A DNA stretch of 64,000 bases, taken from assembly GCA_947502305.1 (NCBI GenBank), contig CANMZA010000001.1, positions 930,001-994,000 of the forward strand. The letters run 5' to 3'. Shown here piece by piece: positions 48,907-57,940 of the stretch. The translations under genes and the position numbers were made by a program. A model generated the notes under the pieces. It was given only the letters and a program-made list of their open reading frames with translations. It was not told the DNA's origin and did no database searches. Each line of letters starts with the position of its first letter. The first letter of the stretch is position 1. The DNA is from an uncultured Erythrobacter sp. Its GTDB lineage: Bacteria; Pseudomonadota; Alphaproteobacteria; Sphingomonadales; Sphingomonadaceae.

Positions 48907-49766
48907 CACTTCGTCTCCACCACCAAAAGCGGGCCAACCCTGCGCCCATCCATCCGCCCGGTTGCCGGATCCCAGAGCGAGGAAATATTGCCGTCCAAGA
49001 ACAGCGCATCGCGCACGTCCAATTCATCGCGGAAGAACCGGGCCAATTTGCCAAAGCTGAGCGGCGCGTCGGAGATGACAAAATGCGCCTTGCCATCTGC
49101 CGTCATACCGACGCCGTTACGCAAAGCCTTAGACGGGCCATCATCCTGAATGTCCGGGTGCAGATCGCCATTGATAACCAGCATCGGCCCCGATTGTGTG
49201 CCAAATTGCGGGCGATCACCAACCGTGCGTAGGAACGTTTCTGTATCCAGAATGCGCCACCGGCCATTGGAACCAAAGAAGACACCATTGGGTTTCAGGA
49301 AGAAATTGCCGTTGCCAACGCCGCGGTTCAGTTCGACCAATCGGTCGCTATCGCGCACGAAATAGCCAATCGCTTTCAAATCATCGCCATACATTCCGCC
49401 ATTCGTCACGAACGCAATTGCGCTTTCATTGCGGCCAGCGGCCCACCCTTCGATTGTGCCAAAATTCGCCCCGCTCGACGGCGCAAGTGCGGCCGATATG
49501 CGGTGCGTTTCTGGATCGGCGATGCAATGGGTGAGGGGGACGCCCTCAAAACTTAGCGAACGGCACGGTGATCCTGCGCCCGGCGTCGGGGTTTCCTCGG
49601 GCACGATTTCATCGGTCACGGCCAATTGTTCGCCAGATTGAGCGCCGCCGAGTTCTGCGCGCACAACAGGTTCGCCCGCCGGTTGCTGTTCACACGCGGT
49701 CAGTGCCAGCGCGGCCCCGAAAATAAGCGCAATTCTCACGTCACTCAGGCCTCTCAAAACGTTCAT
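48906..49766 (-). CDS. phosphodiester glycosidase (NAGPA domain) lipoprotein
   Basis: 286 residues. Signal peptide with lipobox LTAC. The body matches phosphodiester glycosidase (NAGPA-type) proteins: FVTNGGMYGDD, RGVGNGNFFLKPNGVFF and LFLDGNISSLWD. In these families the domain acts on GlcNAc-1-phosphodiester linkages or polysaccharides; the substrate here is unknown. Overlaps both trpE (4 bases) and pip. Confidence 0.82.
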   Translation of the reverse strand: MNVLRGLSDVRIALIFGAALALTACEQQPAGEPVVRAELGGAQSGEQLAVTDEIVPEETPTPGAGSPCRSLSFEGVPLTHCIADPETHRISAALAPSSGANFGTIEGWAAGRNESAIAFVTNGGMYGDDLKAIGYFVRDSDRLVELNRGVGNGNFFLKPNGVFFGSNGRWRILDTETFLRTVGDRPQFGTQSGPMLVINGDLHPDIQDDGPSKALRNGVGMTADGKAHFVISDAPLSFGKLARFFRDELDVRDALFLDGNISSLWDPATGRMDGRRVGPLLVVETK

Positions 49767-51310
49767 TGTCCAAAACCCGGCTCACTCGCCACCCGCACGG
49801 CTTCTTTTGCGGCGGCGATCAAAGCGCCGGATTTGGCGCGGCATTCTGCCAATTCTGCGTCGGGATCGCTGTCGGCGACAATACCTGCGCCTGCTTGCAC
49901 ATGCATCATCCCGTCTTTCACCACCGCCGTGCGCAGGACAATACACGAATCGACCGATCCGTCCGGCGCGAAATATCCGACCCCGCCAGCATAAGCGCCG
50001 CGCGTTTCGGGTTCCAATTCAGCGATGATTTCGCAGGCGCGAATTTTTGGCGCGCCCGACACTGTGCCCGCGGGGAAGCCTGCGAACAGCGCATCGATTG
50101 CGTCGCTATCAGGCGCCAATTGGCCCACAACATTGCTGACGATGTGCATCACATGGCTGTACCGCTCAATCGTGAAACTTGCGGTGACTTCGACACTGCC
50201 AGCGGATGCGACGCGCCCCACATCGTTGCGGCCCAGATCGAGCAGCATCAGATGTTCTGCCAATTCCTTAGGATCGGCCAGCAATTCTGCTTCGTTTGCC
50301 TCGTCCGCTGCGCGTGTCTCGCCGCGTGGGCGCGTCCCGGCGATGGGGCGAACGGTCACTTCACCATCGCGCACCCTGACCAAGATTTCCGGACTGGACC
50401 CGACAATGGCAAAACCCGGCAGGTCGAGAAAATAGAGAAACGGCGAAGGGTTTACCCGCCGCAAGGCCCGGTAAAGAGCCAGTGGCGGCAATTCAAACGG
50501 GCAAGTGAAACGCTGAGCCAGAACAACCTGAAAAATATCGCCAGCGACAATGTAATCCTTCGCCCGTGCGACCAAGGATTTGTAATCATCGCCCGTCATT
50601 ACCGGGGACAATTCCGGCTCCGCTGTGCCCGCAGGCGCGCGCGGTTCTTCAGGGCGAGGCTGGGCGAGGGCGCGCAGAGTTTCGTCGATGCGCTCTGCGG
50701 CGTGTTCAATTGCCCGCGCCGGTGCAATCGCCTGAGCGGCAACGTCTTGATCGCTGGACCAGATCGGCGTGACGCAAAATAGATCGTCCGACAAGCTATC
50801 AAAGATTAAGATCACCGTCGGGCGCACAAACAACATATCCGGCAGCGCCAATTCGCTGGACGGCGCGCGGGGCAGGGTTTCGACCAGGCCGATGGTCTCA
50901 TAGCCAAAATAGCCAACCAAACAGGCAAGCGCCGGGGGCAGCCCCTCTGGCACATCAATCCGGCATCTTTGCGCCAATGCGCGCAACTCCGCCATCGCAT
51001 CGCCGCTGCACCGGTCGAAGGCTTCACGGTCGCTCTGCCAGACCGGGTTTATCGCCGCTTCGCCCTCGCTGGCGCGAAACACCAGATCAGGGTCGAGGCC
51101 CAGCAAGCTGTAGCGCCCGCGAACTTCGCCGCCTTCGACCGATTCCAGCAGAAAGTCGCCGCGCCCCGGCACCATCAAACGCCGTGCGGCACCGACCGGC
51201 GTGTCGCTATCGGCGACCACGCGCCGCCATACCAATGCGGGCGCACCGGCTGCTAAAGCCTGCGCGGCTCCGGCGGCGTTTTCCAAGTGCAGAAATGCGG
51301 TATCGGGCAC
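49763..51310 (-). CDS. trpE: anthranilate synthase component I
   Basis: 515 residues, start GTG 51310 (no ATG nearby). Converts chorismate and ammonia to anthranilate. Chorismate-binding motifs: IAGTRPRGETRAADEANEAELLADPKELAEH, LMLLDLGRNDVGRV, AGFPAGTVSGAPKIRACEII and AYAGGVGYF. The first ~60 residues contain the region that binds feedback tryptophan (LLESVEGGEVRGRYS). Starts 33 bases after ppiD ends, so it is probably transcribed from the ppiD promoter; no leader-peptide attenuator fits in that gap. Confidence 0.96.
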   Translation of the reverse strand: MPDTAFLHLENAAGAAQALAAGAPALVWRRVVADSDTPVGAARRLMVPGRGDFLLESVEGGEVRGRYSLLGLDPDLVFRASEGEAAINPVWQSDREAFDRCSGDAMAELRALAQRCRIDVPEGLPPALACLVGYFGYETIGLVETLPRAPSSELALPDMLFVRPTVILIFDSLSDDLFCVTPIWSSDQDVAAQAIAPARAIEHAAERIDETLRALAQPRPEEPRAPAGTAEPELSPVMTGDDYKSLVARAKDYIVAGDIFQVVLAQRFTCPFELPPLALYRALRRVNPSPFLYFLDLPGFAIVGSSPEILVRVRDGEVTVRPIAGTRPRGETRAADEANEAELLADPKELAEHLMLLDLGRNDVGRVASAGSVEVTASFTIERYSHVMHIVSNVVGQLAPDSDAIDALFAGFPAGTVSGAPKIRACEIIAELEPETRGAYAGGVGYFAPDGSVDSCIVLRTAVVKDGMMHVQAGAGIVADSDPDAELAECRAKSGALIAAAKEAVRVASEPGFGQ

Positions 51311-51343
51311 GGTCTAGGCGGGTTCAGAAACGCAAGCGAGCGA

Positions 51344-53281
51344 TCAGGTTTCGCCGGCCAGCGATTTGCGCAAGGCTTCAATCGCTTCCTCATTGCGCTC
51401 CACACCGATTTCTTCGCGGATCGCGCGCGACAATTGCGCGTTATATTCCGCGACCAATGCCGGTGCGAGCTGCGCCTGAGTTTGCGCCAGCAAATCCTCA
51501 TTACCGTCAATCGGATCGGTTTCGATTGTATCCAGATCGACGACAAACCAACCGGCATCGGCGCCCTCTTCGAGGATTTTGGTCGAATCCTTCGCCATAG
51601 AGAACATCAGCACCAAGGGTGCAGGGATCCGCTGATTTTGCTGCGACAGCAATTCGGTGCGGCGCAGATCGATATCTTCCACCTGCGTCAATGCGGGGTT
51701 CTCTGCCGCCATCGCTGCGGTGACAGTGGCGCCGCCGCGTACGGCCTCCAAAATCCGGCTTGCGGCTTCGCCTGCCAGTTTCGCGCCTTCTGAACGGCGC
51801 CAGCCTGCGACCGCCTGATCTCGAATTTCTGCGAGCGGCGGTGCGGCGCTTTCGGTGATCTCTTCCACATCAAAGATCATGAAGCGCGCGCCGGGGACCA
51901 ATTCGGCCAATTGCGGCTCACCTTCGTCCATCTGGAATGACGTGCCCAAAATCGGGCGCAGCGCCGGGCTGATCCCTTGCTGCAACGCGCCATAGACGCG
52001 GCCATCGGCCATCACATCGGGGATAACATTCACCTCGAGGCCAAATTCCGTCGCCACATCCGTCAGCGATGTGCCGGTGTCGACTTTCTCTTCGATCCGG
52101 CTGCTGAGATCGATCAAAGCGTTGGCGCGTGCATCCCTGCGCAGTTCCAACGCGATTTCATCGCTAACCTCAGCCAGAGAGCGGGCGGCGATGCTTTCAA
52201 CATTATCGACCCGTGCGACATAAAAGCCGAGCGCCGCGCGAGCAGGCTCAGCAATCGCGCCATCCTCAACGGCAAACACGTTCTGCGCGAGGGCGAAGCT
52301 GGTGGCGGATGCCATCGCTTCTTGATCAAGCAATTCGCCTGCGGAAACTTGGAAACCCGCCTCTGCGGCCGCAGCCTCTAGCGAGAGGCCACCGCGAATG
52401 CGGCCAACGAGAGCGGTCGCGGCGGCTTCTGTCGGCACCACGAAGGAACTGATCGCGCGGCGTTCACCGGCGGCATAGCGTTCTGCATTTTGCTCATAAC
52501 GCGCCGCGATTTGTTCGGCGGTTGGCTCCACTTCGACATTGATATTTTCCGGGCCAAACGCGGCAAAGCGGATGGTGCGCCGTTCTGGCAGAATGAAATC
52601 GACGCGGCTTTCGGTGTAATATTCGGTCAATTGCGCGTCTGTTGGATCACCTTCTGGTGCAAACGCGGTGCTGGCGATCAGGCCAATCTGACCCTTGCGC
52701 CGTTCCAGAACCAATGCGGCATATTGACGCGCGGCTGCGGCGGGCAATTGCGGCGCGGCAAAGGCCGGGCGCAGCAATTGTTGAGCCAGCAATCCATCGC
52801 CAATATCGCGGCGCAAGATTGCATCGGTGATCCCTTGGCGGCGCAAGGCGGCTTGATAGGTCGCCTGATCAAATTCACCCGTCAGACTGCGGAATGCCTG
52901 AATTTGCAGAATTTCACTGTTGATAAGATTATCGCCCGCCCGCAGGCCGTAATTTTTCGCGAACATGCCGACCGAATATCTGTCGATAAGCAGTTCCAGC
53001 TCCCCTTCCAAACCGCCGCCAGCGATAAATAGCGGCATGGTGATGGTGGGGTTTTCGGTCCGCTCACGGTCCAGCGCATTGCCGATTGCTCCGGTCATTT
53101 CGCTGTTTGAAATGCCTTCGCCGCCAACAACGGCGACCTTATCATCGCCGGTCAGACCGCCAAAGGTCGTCGAACCGCCAATATCACTCGCGGCAAAGGC
53201 CAGCGCGACGATAATTAGAAATCCGATGAAGATCGGCAGGCCGATTTTCGACTGGAAGAAATTGCGGAACATCGAAATCAT
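51344..53281 (-). CDS. ppiD: SurA/PpiD-type periplasmic peptidyl-prolyl isomerase
   Basis: 645 residues from ATG 53281. Membrane-anchored chaperone for outer-membrane and periplasmic proteins. A single N-terminal helix (about 12-30) is followed by a SurA-N-like helical domain (about 45-190), a parvulin-like domain (about 240-350) and a second C-terminal chaperone-like region. The length and layout match alphaproteobacterial PpiD. First gene of the unit that includes the trp genes. Confidence 0.88.
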   Translation of the reverse strand: MISMFRNFFQSKIGLPIFIGFLIIVALAFAASDIGGSTTFGGLTGDDKVAVVGGEGISNSEMTGAIGNALDRERTENPTITMPLFIAGGGLEGELELLIDRYSVGMFAKNYGLRAGDNLINSEILQIQAFRSLTGEFDQATYQAALRRQGITDAILRRDIGDGLLAQQLLRPAFAAPQLPAAAARQYAALVLERRKGQIGLIASTAFAPEGDPTDAQLTEYYTESRVDFILPERRTIRFAAFGPENINVEVEPTAEQIAARYEQNAERYAAGERRAISSFVVPTEAAATALVGRIRGGLSLEAAAAEAGFQVSAGELLDQEAMASATSFALAQNVFAVEDGAIAEPARAALGFYVARVDNVESIAARSLAEVSDEIALELRRDARANALIDLSSRIEEKVDTGTSLTDVATEFGLEVNVIPDVMADGRVYGALQQGISPALRPILGTSFQMDEGEPQLAELVPGARFMIFDVEEITESAAPPLAEIRDQAVAGWRRSEGAKLAGEAASRILEAVRGGATVTAAMAAENPALTQVEDIDLRRTELLSQQNQRIPAPLVLMFSMAKDSTKILEEGADAGWFVVDLDTIETDPIDGNEDLLAQTQAQLAPALVAEYNAQLSRAIREEIGVERNEEAIEALRKSLAGET

Positions 53282-53616
53282 TGTGAGGCTCTTCCTGCGT
53301 ATTCTTTTATCGTGAACGGTTTTTTGGGCAGTTTGACCCGAACCATTCGTGAATATTAACATGTATCTGCGTGTCGATTTGACTGTATTGTGACCAAAAC
53401 CGTAAGGTCAGCCTGTGCTTGCCCGTGATCCGGCCTATGATCAGGTCGTGTTCGCGGCTCGCTTTATCGGCCCTGCGACCTCGCGGCAACAGGTTGGATG
53501 ACCTTTTGACTAAAACGCACCCCTCCGCTAGCGGACGCCGCCTTTGCTATCTACATCGGGCTCCCTAAATCGGGGTCCAGATTCGTTACGCCCCCTCTTG
53601 CCATCAGGATATATTG
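53282..53616. other. 335-base divergent promoter region, no gene
   Basis: Divides ppiD (minus) from tpiA (plus). I see no ORF with coding character. It contains a palindrome CCGCTAGCGG (53525-53534). A TTAATAT on the minus strand near 53366 may be a -10 for ppiD, but no matching -35 stands out. TTGACT at 53505-53510 with TAGCGG 17 nt later is a weak candidate for tpiA. Confidence 0.6.
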
Positions 53617-54381
53617 ATGCCCCTGCGGCCTTACATTGTTGGAAATTGGAAAATGCATGGCACGCGTGCCACGCTATCCGAAGCGCGCGCGATTGATCGC
53701 GCTGCGCAGCGCCATATGAAAGTGGAAGTGGCCATCGCGCCGCCATACACGTTGATCCATCCTGTCCACCGCGAGGCGGAACAGATCGCCGTCGGCGCGC
53801 AAGATTGCCATGATCAAGAAAGCGGCGCGCATACGGGCGAAATTTCCGCAGCGATGGTCGCGGATGCGGGCGCGAAGTTCGTGATCCTTGGCCATAGCGA
53901 ACGGCGCGAGGCGCAATCGGAAAATGACGCTTTGATCCGCGCGAAGGCGCAGGCTGCTTTGGCCGCTGGTTTGCGGGTCATCATGTGCTGCGGCGAAGCG
54001 GAAAAGGTTCGCGATGCGGGCCGCGCGGTCGCGCATGTGAAGAAGCAGTTGAAAGCGTCTCTGCCTGAAACTATCGAAGACGCCGCAGAGAAGCTGACGG
54101 TGGCTTACGAACCGATTTGGGCGATTGGCACTGGCAAAACCGCCACACCCGAAGACATCGCCGAAATGCATGGCGAGATCCGCAAATTGCTGATCGCGTT
54201 GTTTGGCGAAGAAGACGGCGCAGAGATCCGCATCCTTTATGGCGGTTCGGTAAAGCCTGAAAACGCTGGCGAAATTTTGAATGTTCCCGAAGTTGGCGGC
54301 GCGCTTGTTGGAGGGGCTAGCCTGACTGCGGATAGCTTTATGGGGATCGCATTGGCCGCAGGCGAAGCGGAAGAGGGGTAG
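53617..54381 (+). CDS. tpiA: triose-phosphate isomerase
   Basis: 254 residues from ATG 53617. Interconverts glyceraldehyde-3-phosphate and dihydroxyacetone phosphate. Catalytic Lys in GNWKMHG, His in LGHSERR and Glu in AYEPIWAIGTGKTAT; the phosphate loop is ILYGGSVKPENA. Normal length. secG follows in the same direction after 92 bases, the usual arrangement. Confidence 0.97.
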   Translation: MPLRPYIVGNWKMHGTRATLSEARAIDRAAQRHMKVEVAIAPPYTLIHPVHREAEQIAVGAQDCHDQESGAHTGEISAAMVADAGAKFVILGHSERREAQSENDALIRAKAQAALAAGLRVIMCCGEAEKVRDAGRAVAHVKKQLKASLPETIEDAAEKLTVAYEPIWAIGTGKTATPEDIAEMHGEIRKLLIALFGEEDGAEIRILYGGSVKPENAGEILNVPEVGGALVGGASLTADSFMGIALAAGEAEEG

Positions 54382-54473
54382 GGCGCACGCGGCGCTTGCC
54401 CTCAACCTCCTTGCCTATGACGCTATGCATCCCTAGATGCGCTGCACATTCAGACCTTATTTAGAAGAAACTC

Positions 54474-54902
54474 ATGTCGCTGTTTATTATCCTTACCGTG
54501 ATCCAGGCCATCGTGGCCGCTGCTCTGGTCGGCGTTGTGCTGATGCAGCGTTCTGAGGGCGGGGGGCTTGGTATTGGCGGTAATCCGTCGGGTGCATTGG
54601 GCGCGCGCGGGGCGGCAGATTTCCTGACCCGTTCGACCAAATGGCTCGCGGTGGCATTTGTGGCCTTGTCGATCACACTGGCTGCGGTTGCGGTGAGCGA
54701 ATCGAGCATTGGTGAAGTCACCTCTGACCTTGACCGCGATGTTGCTGCCCCGTCGGCAGAAGATTTGCTCGGCGGAACTGGCGGAACTGGCGGCGGGGGC
54801 AGTGCTGAAACGGCGCCTTCTGGCGGCGCGGCTTCTGCTGATGATCTGCTTGGGGCGCCTGCTCCAGTAGAAGCACTCGCTGAAACGCCTGCTGCGGAAT
54901 AA
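54474..54902 (+). CDS. secG: preprotein translocase subunit SecG
   Basis: 142 residues. Two transmembrane helices (about 3-22 and 56-75) with the family loop VVLMQRSEGGGLGIGGN. The C-terminal tail from about 85 is Gly/Ala/Ser rich and contains two versions of a DLLG repeat (SAEDLLGGTGG and SADDLLGAPAP). Assists SecA-driven protein translocation through SecYE. Confidence 0.92.
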   Translation: MSLFIILTVIQAIVAAALVGVVLMQRSEGGGLGIGGNPSGALGARGAADFLTRSTKWLAVAFVALSITLAAVAVSESSIGEVTSDLDRDVAAPSAEDLLGGTGGTGGGGSAETAPSGGAASADDLLGAPAPVEALAETPAAE

Positions 54903-55054
54903 TTGGCTGGGCATGCTTGTGGCCTGCTTGGGGCGCTTTACTCCAAGCTGCACCGTTAAAACTCACAAAAATCGTCACGCTTGTGGATTGCGACGCTTTG
55001 CTGTGCGCAATTCGCTTGCCCCGAATCCAAGAACACCCTTAAGGCTCGGCTCCC

Positions 55055-56692
55055 ATGGCGCGGTACATTTTTATAACCGGCGGCGTGGTCTCCTCGCTCG
55101 GCAAAGGTCTCATGGCAGCTAGTCTCGCTGCGCTTCTACAAGCGCGCGGGTACAAGGTGCGGATTCGCAAATTTGATCCCTATCTCAACGTCGATCCGGG
55201 CACGATGAGCCCGTATCAGCACGGCGAGGTTTACGTCACCGATGACGGGGCGGAAACGGATCTCGATCTGGGGCATTACGAACGCTTCACCGGCGTATCG
55301 GCGCGGCAGAGCGATAATATCACCAGCGGCCGGGTTTACCGCGACATTATCGCGCGTGAACGCAAAGGCGATTACCTTGGCGCGACGGTGCAGGTGATCC
55401 CGCATGTGACCGATGCGATCAAACAATTCGCTCTCGATGATCAAGATGACCTTGATTTCATCCTTTGCGAAATTGGCGGCACAGTCGGCGATATCGAATC
55501 CTTGCCGTTTATGGAGGCGATCCGGCAGCTCAGGAATGATCTGGAGCCGCTGCAAACGCTGAGCGTACATGTCACTTTGGTGCCTTACATTGCCGCCGCA
55601 GGCGAATTGAAGACGAAGCCGACGCAGCATTCGGTGCGCGAACTGGCGAGCCTGGGGATCAAGCCGGACGTGCTGCTATGCCGGGCGGAACATCCGATCC
55701 CCGATAGCGAACGGCGCAAGATCGCCAATTTCTGCAATGTGCGGATGGAATCGGTGATCCCTGCGCTGGATGCGCCGTCGATTTATTCGGTGCCGCTGCA
55801 ATATCATCAGCAAGGGCTGGATGCAGAAGTGTTGCGCGGATTTGGTATCACCGACGCGCCGGAGCCTGATTTGTCAGGCTGGGCCGATGTGACCGACCGT
55901 TATTTCAACCCAGAAGGCGAAGTGACCATCGGCGTGGTCGGCAAATATGTCGGCCTGCCGGACGCTTATAAGAGCCTTAACGAAGCGCTCGTCCACGGCG
56001 GCATGGCCAACCGGGTCAAGGTCAATATCAAGTGGATCGACGCCGAAGTGTTTGAAGGCGACAATGACGCCGACATCATCTCTGCGTTGGAACCGATGCA
56101 CGGCATTTTGGTCCCCGGCGGATTTGGCGAACGCGGCAGCGAAGGGAAAATCTCCGCCGTGCGTTTTGCTCGCACTCGCAATGTGCCGTTTTTCGGAATT
56201 TGCCTCGGCATGCAGATGGCCTGCGTCGAAGGCGCGCGGGAGGCCGGTTTTGGCGAGGCATCCTCGACCGAATTTGGCGATACAGAGCAACCCGTCGTCG
56301 GCATCATCACCGAATGGATGAGCGAAGAGGGCATCGAACAACGCGAAGAAGGCGGCGATCTGGGCGGAACCATGCGGCTTGGCGCGTATGAGGCCAAACT
56401 GTCCGCCAACAGCCACACATCACGCATGTATGACGGCGTGACGACGATCTCTGAACGCCACCGGCACCGTTATGAGGTCAATGCAGCCTATATCGAGCCG
56501 CTGGAGCAGCAAGGGTTGGTCTTTGCGGGAATGTCGCCGGACGGCTTGCTTCCTGAGATTGTGGAGCGCCCTGACCATCCGTGGTTTGTTGGCGTGCAAT
56601 TCCATCCAGAGCTGAAGTCGCGGCCCTTTGATCCGCATCCGCTCTTCGCTGGCTTTATCGCCGCGGCGCTGGAGCAATCGCGACTGGTTTAA
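55055..56692 (+). CDS. pyrG: CTP synthase
   Basis: 545 residues. Amidates UTP to CTP using ATP and glutamine. N-terminal synthetase with [20 protein letters not shown] and [20 protein letters not shown]-terminal class I amidotransferase with Cys in [17 protein letters not shown] and His/Glu in [12 protein letters not shown]. Follows secG after 152 bases. Often followed by kdsA/eno; here followed by a gap. Confidence 0.97.
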   Translation: MARYIFITGGVVSSLGKGLMAASLAALLQARGYKVRIRKFDPYLNVDPGTMSPYQHGEVYVTDDGAETDLDLGHYERFTGVSARQSDNITSGRVYRDIIARERKGDYLGATVQVIPHVTDAIKQFALDDQDDLDFILCEIGGTVGDIESLPFMEAIRQLRNDLEPLQTLSVHVTLVPYIAAAGELKTKPTQHSVRELASLGIKPDVLLCRAEHPIPDSERRKIANFCNVRMESVIPALDAPSIYSVPLQYHQQGLDAEVLRGFGITDAPEPDLSGWADVTDRYFNPEGEVTIGVVGKYVGLPDAYKSLNEALVHGGMANRVKVNIKWIDAEVFEGDNDADIISALEPMHGILVPGGFGERGSEGKISAVRFARTRNVPFFGICLGMQMACVEGAREAGFGEASSTEFGDTEQPVVGIITEWMSEEGIEQREEGGDLGGTMRLGAYEAKLSANSHTSRMYDGVTTISERHRHRYEVNAAYIEPLEQQGLVFAGMSPDGLLPEIVERPDHPWFVGVQFHPELKSRPFDPHPLFAGFIAAALEQSRLV

Positions 56693-56944
56693 CCACTCGC
56701 TGGGTTAACGCCTCGCTGTGCTAATACTGGGCTGGGATAATACCGGGCTATGCGGGCGCTTAGCTGCATCTTGCACCTTCAACATCTTTGGGCATCCGAT
56801 GATCTGCGCGTCATGCGCGGCTGCGAAGCATGCGGCAAACGTCCTTAGGCCGATCCTGCGTATTGTATCGGATGGCCTGCTTTATCCGATTGTATCTGTC
56901 TTCTTTATAGAACGGCGTGAAATTCCACTTGCACGGGCGGCGAT

Positions 56945-56973
56945 TTGCTTCATATGCCCGAGCACCCTATAGG
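56945..56973 (+). promoter_or_regulatory. candidate sigma-70 promoter for a small RNA
   Basis: TTGCTT, a 17-nt spacer and TATAGG. This is the best promoter-like match seen in the gap; the predicted start would be near 56980. It is followed by a hairpin and a terminator and no ORF. Confidence 0.45.
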
Positions 56974-56979
56974 TTTTCG

Positions 56980-57081
56980 TAAGGGCGCGGTATCGGGGGA
57001 TACCGCTTACTTTGCGGCCGGTAGGGTCGGGGTTTTAAAGATATAGAGTTTCGCAGCGCGCCGATTTCTAGGGCGCTTTTT
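56980..57081 (+). ncRNA. candidate small RNA of about 100 nt
   Basis: Begins just downstream of the promoter at 56945-56973. The first hairpin is perfect: GCGGTATC (56987-56994), a GGGG loop, GATACCGC (56999-57006). A less structured middle follows, then a terminator hairpin with T-tail at 57055-57081. No SRP RNA (no GGAAGCAGC motif), 6S or tmRNA signature was recognised, so the family is unknown. It depends on inferred ends. Confidence 0.4.
57055..57081 (+). terminator. rho-independent terminator candidate
   Basis: Stem AGCGCGCC (57055-57062) with GGGCGCT (57071-57077) around an 8-base loop, one G bulged, directly followed by five T (57077-57081). It would end the candidate RNA, and might also end readthrough from pyrG. 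Confidence 0.55.
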
Positions 57082-57113
57082 GAATAGGCTGCATCAGAGC
57101 TCGCGCCGGATTT

Positions 57114-57195
57114 GACCGTCTTCTGCGACCCGGACGGTCAGGGTTGGACGAGGCGACTCTTGAGTCGCGGGGGCGGGTCCGCAAGGGCCGCCCCC
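57114..57195. repeat. three adjacent perfect hairpins, structured RNA or terminator array
   Basis: GACCGTC/GACGGTC (57114-57139, 12-base loop), GCGACTC/GAGTCGC (57153-57168, 2-base spacer) and GGGGGCGG/CCGCCCCC (57169-57195, 11-base loop), the last two without a gap between them. On the minus strand they lie just beyond the hsp20 stop and may stabilise or end that mRNA; there is no T-run after either end. Confidence 0.55.
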
Positions 57196-57232
57196 ACTTT
57201 ACTCATACATTCCTATATTGATTGCGCCGCGC

Positions 57233-57724
57233 TTAGGCAGCGTCGGCGGCGTCTTTATCGTCACCCGACAGCACCGCGGTTAATTTGGCGCCATCATTCA
57301 CGACACCGTTAACTGCGATCTTTTTCGGTTTCATCGCATCGGGCACTTCGCGCACCAGATCGACGATCAACAGACCATCAGCCAAATCGGCATTTTCCAC
57401 GCGGACATAATCGGCCAATTCAAACCGGCGTTCAAACCCGCGATTGGCGATCCCGACATGCAGCAATTCTGCGCCGCTATCGATGTCGTCGCGTTTCTTG
57501 CCCTGCACGGTCAGCAGGTTCGCTTGCGCAGTGATCTCAATATCGTGCGGGCGAAAACCGGCCACGGCCAGCGTGATACGGTAATTGTCTTCGCCGCTTT
57601 TTGAGATGTTGAAAGGGGGGTAATTGTCACCCGAATTCGCGCGCGCTTGGCTTTCCAGCATGTCGAACAAGCGGTCAAAACCAACGGTGCTGCGGCGATA
57701 GGGGGTAAAATCAAGACGTGACAT
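57233..57724 (-). CDS. hsp20: small heat shock protein (Hsp20/IbpA type)
   Basis: 163 residues from ATG 57724; an in-frame TTG nine codons upstream lies in the leader hairpin and is not the start. ATP-independent chaperone that holds unfolding proteins. The alpha-crystallin domain spans about 40-140 (PPFNISKSGEDNYRITLAVAGF, LTVQGKKRDD, FERRFELADYVRVENADLADGLL, the last with the conserved ADL..GLL strand). The expected IEV/IXI tail is replaced by a longer KKIAVNG segment and an acidic tail. Expression is probably set by heat through the RpoH-like promoter and the leader. Confidence 0.93.
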   Translation of the reverse strand: MSRLDFTPYRRSTVGFDRLFDMLESQARANSGDNYPPFNISKSGEDNYRITLAVAGFRPHDIEITAQANLLTVQGKKRDDIDSGAELLHVGIANRGFERRFELADYVRVENADLADGLLIVDLVREVPDAMKPKKIAVNGVVNDGAKLTAVLSGDDKDAADAA

Positions 57725-57850
57725 AGTTTCAAATCCTCTGCTTTTGAGCAATTTGTGTGTGTTTGCAGACCTGCCTCATGCAGCGCCTGCGGTTTTGCCG
57801 GCACCTATCTTGCGATAAGAGCGTTCCCCAAGACTGGCGGAACGTGCCGA
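57725..57850 (-). promoter_or_regulatory. ROSE-like RNA thermometer in the hsp20 leader
   Basis: Read on the minus strand, the leader folds into several hairpins: an outer stem (CGGCAC/GTGCCG, 57844-57849 with 57799-57804) enclosing CGTTCC/GGAACG and a short TCTT/AAGA hairpin, and a last hairpin at 57731-57754. In that hairpin TTGCTC pairs with the ribosome site GAGGA, flanked by AAAT/ATTT; TTGCT fits the UYGCU motif that masks the ribosome site in alphaproteobacterial ROSE elements. The ribosome site would open at heat-shock temperature. Inferred from pattern. Confidence 0.6.
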
Positions 57851-57858
57851 CACACATT

Positions 57859-57886
57859 AGTTAGGGCGGACAAAATTGCTTTCAAG
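57859..57886 (-). promoter_or_regulatory. RpoH (sigma-32) type promoter for hsp20
   Basis: On the minus strand CTTGAAA (57886-57880), 13 nt, then CCCTAACT (57866-57859). CTTGAAA is the exact -35 consensus of sigma-32 and CCCTAACT resembles CCCCATNT. Transcription would begin right at the thermometer leader. Confidence 0.6.
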
Positions 57887-57940
57887 AGGTCAAAGCGGGT
57901 CAAAACCGTACCGGCCACAAGAAGCCAAATGGGACAAAAA

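Larger units (their letters stand above)
56693..57232. other. 540-base intergenic region between pyrG and hsp20, no protein gene
   Basis: No ORF here looks coding; those present are short and have a composition unlike the neighbours. In order I see an inverted repeat ATCGGAT/ATCCGAT (56867-56890), a promoter-like pair with a hairpin and T-tailed terminator (56945-57081), and three consecutive perfect hairpins (57114-57195). The candidate RNA elements are listed separately. Confidence 0.75.

Noticed and set aside
54903..55054. Possible regulatory leader of pyrG
   Set aside because: Examined for a C-tract or attenuator-like hairpin and found nothing convincing.
56718..56972. 84-residue open frame in the gap after pyrG
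   Set aside because: No ribosome site, odd composition, and it overlaps the -35/-10 pair of the candidate small RNA.
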